Origin: Geosiphon pyriformis
Taxonomy: Eukaryota > Glomeromycota > Glomeromycetes > Archaeosporales > Geosiphonaceae
DNA length: 45,838 bases
Direction: 5' to 3'
Assembly: GCA_016748015.1 (NCBI GenBank)
Contig: JAAOMT010000306.1
Coordinates: forward strand, 30,602 to 76,439
Positions within the stretch are counted from its first letter, which is position 1, and each line of letters opens with the position of its first letter. Shown piece by piece: positions 42,346-45,838 of the stretch. The notes beneath the pieces are model-generated. The model had not been told where the DNA came from and made no database searches. It saw nothing but the letters and a program-made list of their open reading frames with translations. Position numbers and translations under genes: made by a program.

Positions 42346-42594
42346 AAAAATATAAAAATATTGTTAAGTAAATTAATATTAATAAATAATATAATAATAA
42401 TTAAAATTTAATTATTATAAATATAAAAACTAAATTAAATTTTAAATTATAAATAAATTTAATAGAATTAAAGTTTTTGTTTTAATTTGAATTTTAGTTA
42501 TTTAAAATTTGATATTATAATTATTATAAACAATAATTTAATTAAATATATATATAAGATTTTAAAAATAAATTGGTTTGAAGATTAGTTATTT

Positions 42595-42785
42595 GTTTTT
42601 TGCCAATATAATTAGAAATATTTTAATTAATATAATTACATAGTATTGCTTTGATTGGCCAAATGGCTGATTACATGTAACAAACACATAAATTATATTT
42701 AATTTAGAATTTTAGATAGTTGTATTGTATTAGATAGTAATTGAGTTTCACTTATAAATAAAAAATAAATAAATAAATTAATAAC
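42595..42785 (+). mobile_element. Fossil LINE 3' end with (TAAA)-like tail
   Basis: Aligns with the reverse complement of the copy 1/2 3' UTR end (7806-7970): ATAGTATTGCTTTGATTGGCC against ATAGTGTTGCTTTGTTCGGCC, AAATGGCTGATTACAT against AAATGGCTGGTCACAT, and GTATTAGATAGTAATT against GTACTAGATAGCAGTT. It ends in an ATAAATAAAAAATAAATAAA tail. The orientation is opposite to copies 1 and 2. Differences are mostly C to T and G to A. Confidence 0.78.
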
Positions 42786-42787
42786 TA

Positions 42788-43004
42788 TTATTGTTTAAAC
42801 TACTATTTAAATATAAATTTTTTGTTACTATTTTAAAATTAGATATTAAATTTTTTTAAATATATAATTGGCTTAAATAAATAAAATTAATTTATAACTA
42901 AAACTATATAAATTTATTTTGTTATTTTAGATGGCAATTTTAATAAAAATAAATTTAAAAAAAGTATTAATTTTAAAAAAAATTTTAATTTAGATTTTAA
43001 TTAA
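42788..43004 (+). pseudogene. Fossil LINE endonuclease core
   Basis: In the plus frames I read LFKYKFFVTILKLDI (42803-42847), against LFKNKLSVTILDLYAG in copy 2, and FVILDGNFNKNKFKKS (42918-42965), against FVILGGDFNKNKFKKS in copy 1. The catalytic GGDFN is now DGNFN. Stops and an indel separate the parts. This is an older relic of the same LINE family, on the opposite strand, drifting into the AT-rich background. Confidence 0.75.
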
Positions 43005-43299
43005 TTTTATAATAAATAATATTATCTATAAAATAATATAAAAAAATAATACAGACAGATCTTTATAAAAAAACAATCTCTTACAAAAAACATTTTTTTA
43101 TAGAATTAATTAATTAATTAGCAATTTACTTTTTTGATCTTATTTATTTTTATATACAGCTACTTAACTCTTATTTAAACTTGTTAAAACCAAATTTAAT
43201 ATTATTGTTATAGGAATATTTTCTAACAAACTTGCTAAATTATCACAATAGTAGAATTTTTATTCAAAAAATAAAAACAAGGAACAGTTAATAATACTC
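43005..43299. other. AT-rich sequence without gene
   Basis: No ORF or clear homology. It may include further LINE or transposon relic beyond recognition. Confidence 0.4.
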
Positions 43300-44335
43300 T
43301 TTATAAAAAAATTTGTCAATATTCCAAAAATTACTATGGTACAAAACATGATAATATTATAGCTTATTTTAATTATAAATATTCAAAAAACATGCAAAGT
43401 AGTTGAATATTAAAATTAATAAAATTCCAGAAAGATTTATTCAACACAAAATATTAAATTTTTATTATTAGACCAAGTTTTAAGTTATTGGGTAAAACAA
43501 ATAATTACAGCTACTATCAAATTTAATAATCAACTAAATAAAGAAAAAGAAAAAAATTTGTTAAACTTTTTAGTATACACAAAAATAAAATACAATTTTT
43601 AAATAGATTGGTTCAAAAATTCAAAAAATGAAACTAGTTATATGTTTACTAATTTTATGATAAAACAGAAAATATATTAACTAAAAGTTTATTAGAAAAA
43701 TAAAAAAAATTAAAAATTATTATATCCGAATTTAATCTTGTTAACATATATAATACTAATAAAACAAGATTATTTTTCGTATAAAACCAAATCAAACACT
43801 AGTAAAATGTTAAAATACAAGAAAAAAATTTATATATTATATATTTATTAATTGTTATTGTTATATATTATTATTATATTAAATTAATTGGGTTTTTTAT
43901 AGAATAAATTTTAAATTATAATTTTTTTTGCTACAAAATCTACTAGATCTTATAAATTGTAATTTTTAGTAATTCGACATGCAAAAAATTTAAGATATCT
44001 AAAAAAAATTAATATTTTTAATTTATATATGATTTACAAATTCAATTTCAAAGCATAAATGTACTTAAATATATGGAAAACATGACTCAAATATATAAAT
44101 AAAGACTTTTAAATTCAAAATTGGCATATATTACTTTTGATTAATAATACAACTTTTTATTATACTTAAATTAAAGCCAAAATATTGCTTGTTATATATA
44201 GATTAAGATATATATAATTTTAATTATTTAATAAATTATTTTTAATAACCAATTTAGACTACTAAGTGCTTTGTTAATTAATTAAATAGCAAGTAAATTT
44301 TTATATCAAAGAATATAAAATTTTTTATATCAAAA
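43300..44335 (+). pseudogene. Fossil pogo/Tigger-like DDE transposase
   Basis: Pogo-group (Tc1/mariner) transposases have an N-terminal HTH, a CENP-B-type HTH and a DDE catalytic core. I can follow all three on plus in several frames. N-terminal HTH: KKICQYSKNYYGTKHDNII (43305-43361). CENP-B-type: LLDQVLSYWVKQIITATIKF (43465-43524), then DWFKNSKNET. Catalytic start: LVNIYNTNKTRLFF (43737-43778), where relatives have IYNADETGLFF, so the first D is N. Core: FLVIRHAKNLRYLKKINIF (43963-44019), KFNFKA, and HILLLINNTTFYY (44125-44163), where the second D is also N. A weaker match to the third block runs to about 44335. No ORF longer than about 50 codons remains. Confidence 0.72.
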
Positions 44336-44820
44336 ATAGATAAATTTTATTTTATTTAATTCAATTATATATTATTTAAAAAGTAATATTTTATTCCGGA
44401 AATTTTTATTGGCAGAATATTCTATAGCCTATTTTATATTAAATGATAAAGTTATAATATATAATCATGTTTTATTTAGATAATTTAAATAATTAATAAT
44501 AGATAAAGTTTGGTTTTTTATAAACAGTAAAATAAAAATACACTAAAATTAATATTCAATAAGGTAACTTTAAATAAAATAGATATTTTCGATGCAGTAT
44601 TTTTTAAAATAAAGTTTTTTTTTTAATAAACTCGAAATACTTAATTTTGTTTTTTTATTTTTATTGAAAAATTAAAATTTTTAATATTTAAAAAAATATA
44701 ATTAAAAATTTTTTTATAACTATTTGTTTTTTAAAACTTCAGTTTGTATTTCAAAAAATAAATATTGTAATTTAAATTTAACTAATAAATGTTCTTAAAA
44801 CTTGAAATTTATTAAAAATA
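44336..44820. other. AT-rich sequence, possible transposon relic
   Basis: Contains short coding-like patches on plus (for example RKFLLAEYSIAYFI near 44395-44440) but no motif I can name. It may be the C-terminal part of the pogo-like fossil. Confidence 0.3.
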
Positions 44821-45120
44821 TTATTAATTGAAACAATTTATTTGTGGATTGGTTTTCTGAATCTGTTTATAAGTTTGGTTAGGTTAATATTACTGGTCTA
44901 CATATTATTAATCTTATTTAAGATTAAGTTGTGGCTTATAGAGATCTGATCTGGCAAAATATAAAAAGAGAAATCTAATTAATAATGCTAGTTTTGTAAT
45001 TTCTAATATTAAAGATTCGACTTTTTTGCTTAATAATATAACAATTTATAAGATTGGTTTGCTAAAAAAATTGATTTGAAATTTAATTTTCTTAAAAACT
45101 TGTTTTTTTAATCTCAAATT
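44821..45120 (+). other. Coding-like relic of unknown origin
   Basis: G+C is slightly higher than the flanks. Plus-strand frames give NLFVDWFSESVYKFG, VNITGLHIINLI, VVAYRDLIWQNIKREI and then, one frame on, ASFVISNIKDSTFLLNN with single stops between. The amino-acid composition (W, Y, D, R retained) looks like decayed protein, not random AT sequence. I do not recognise the family. Confidence 0.35.
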
Positions 45121-45838
45121 TGTTTTTTGATGTGTTGGTCTTCAGAATATAGCTGGTTTAAATAGTTGATTACATGTAATTAAACATGAGTTTTTATTAT
45201 TACATAATAAATAAAGATATATTATAAAATCTAAATTTTTTATTAAAGAGTTAGCATAATAATAAACAAAATTTTCAAAAAATTTAAATTTTAAAAATAT
45301 AATATTTAATATTTAAAATAATAAAATAATGTATTATGTTTTAATTATAAACAAAAATTATTTAATAAATATAATAAACTTATATTATATTTCAAAAAAT
45401 ATTTATTTAAATTAAGTTTGTGATTTTTATTGAAAAATATATTTTATTCAAACTATTAGAAAAAACATTAAGAATTTATTACTATATTTTTTTTAGTTAA
45501 ATGAATAATTTATACATTTTATATTACATAAAAATTTATTATTTATATTAGAAAAAATACTTGGATTCTCAAATTTTTATTGCAAAATATGGGAATTAAT
45601 TAGATAAAAAAAGTGATAATAAATCTTTTTGAGATTCTTTGCAATTAAATTATATTAATTTTATTTATATATAATAAAAAATATAAATTAATAAGTATTT
45701 ATTAATATTTTGTAAAGACCAGTTTTTAAAAAATGAAAATAAACAGTTTTAAAATAAGTTAATACTGAAAACTTATTTTTTATGTTCTGTTTAATATAGC
45801 CAAAAATTAATGATAATCTAAATTAGAATATTTTTATT
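45121..45838. other. AT-rich sequence without gene
   Basis: Very A/T-rich to the window end. A short block near 45158-45175 (GTTGATTACATGTAA) resembles the LINE 3' fossil but is too short to call. Nothing else is seen. Confidence 0.5.

Noticed and set aside
45150-45200. Another LINE 3' end fossil (GTTGATTACATGTAA)
   Set aside because: Only about 15 bases match and upstream sequence does not align; could be chance in AT-rich DNA.
1-45838. tRNA, rRNA or host protein-coding genes
   Set aside because: I found no cloverleaf with a T-loop, no rRNA-like conserved block and no ORF unrelated to the transposons.

Overview
This window carries no host gene that I can recognise. It is a heterochromatin-like stretch of an extremely AT-rich, CpG-poor eukaryotic genome built almost entirely of dead transposable elements. 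The mix (endonuclease/RNase H non-LTR elements whose ORF1 has an RRM and a CCHC knuckle, Ty3/gypsy elements with a dUTPase-like domain, a pogo-like fossil, a very AT-rich background) suggests a fungus, most likely an arbuscular mycorrhizal fungus (Glomeromycotina). That placement is inference from element types, not from a marker gene.

Layout. 1-264: AT-rich sequence. 265-7067: LINE copy 1, minus strand, near full length but full of stops and frameshifts. 7068-7772: AT-rich spacer. 7773-42345: a three-layer nest. The outer layer is LINE copy 2 (minus strand, 7782-42336), flanked by the 9-bp target duplication TGCAATATT. Two LTR insertions interrupt it. The first, called C here, is a solo LTR whose outer ends lie at 11587 and 30291. 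The second, element D (31996-41556, plus strand), is a complete Ty3/gypsy element of the same LTR family. Two more Ty3/gypsy elements inserted into solo LTR C: element A (11817-19560, plus strand, a different LTR family) and element B (20005-30126, minus strand, same family as C and D). Empty-site comparison with sister copies fixes most junctions and gives 4-bp target duplications. 42346-45838: very AT-rich sequence with no useful ORF but with readable fossils: a LINE 3' end, a LINE endonuclease core and a pogo/Tigger-like transposase, all on the plus strand.

How the coding parts relate. A has gag and pol in different frames joined by a textbook -1 frameshift signal (T TTA AAC directly before the gag stop, then a hairpin). 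In D, and apart from decay frameshifts in B, the zinc knuckle and protease share one frame, so B and D look like single-ORF gag-pol elements. Order in B and D: gag, CCHC, protease, Cys-rich segment, zinc-ribbon-like Cys pairs, dUTPase-like domain, RT, RNase H, integrase, then about 270 further codons of unknown function before the polypurine tract. A has the same order without a dUTPase and also carries extra coding sequence after integrase.

All elements are inactive. Catalytic losses include DSG to DSR in the A protease, D to N in the A RNase H and integrase, E to K in the D integrase, and DD to DN in the RT of LINE copy 2. I saw no rRNA, tRNA, CRISPR or cellular CDS.
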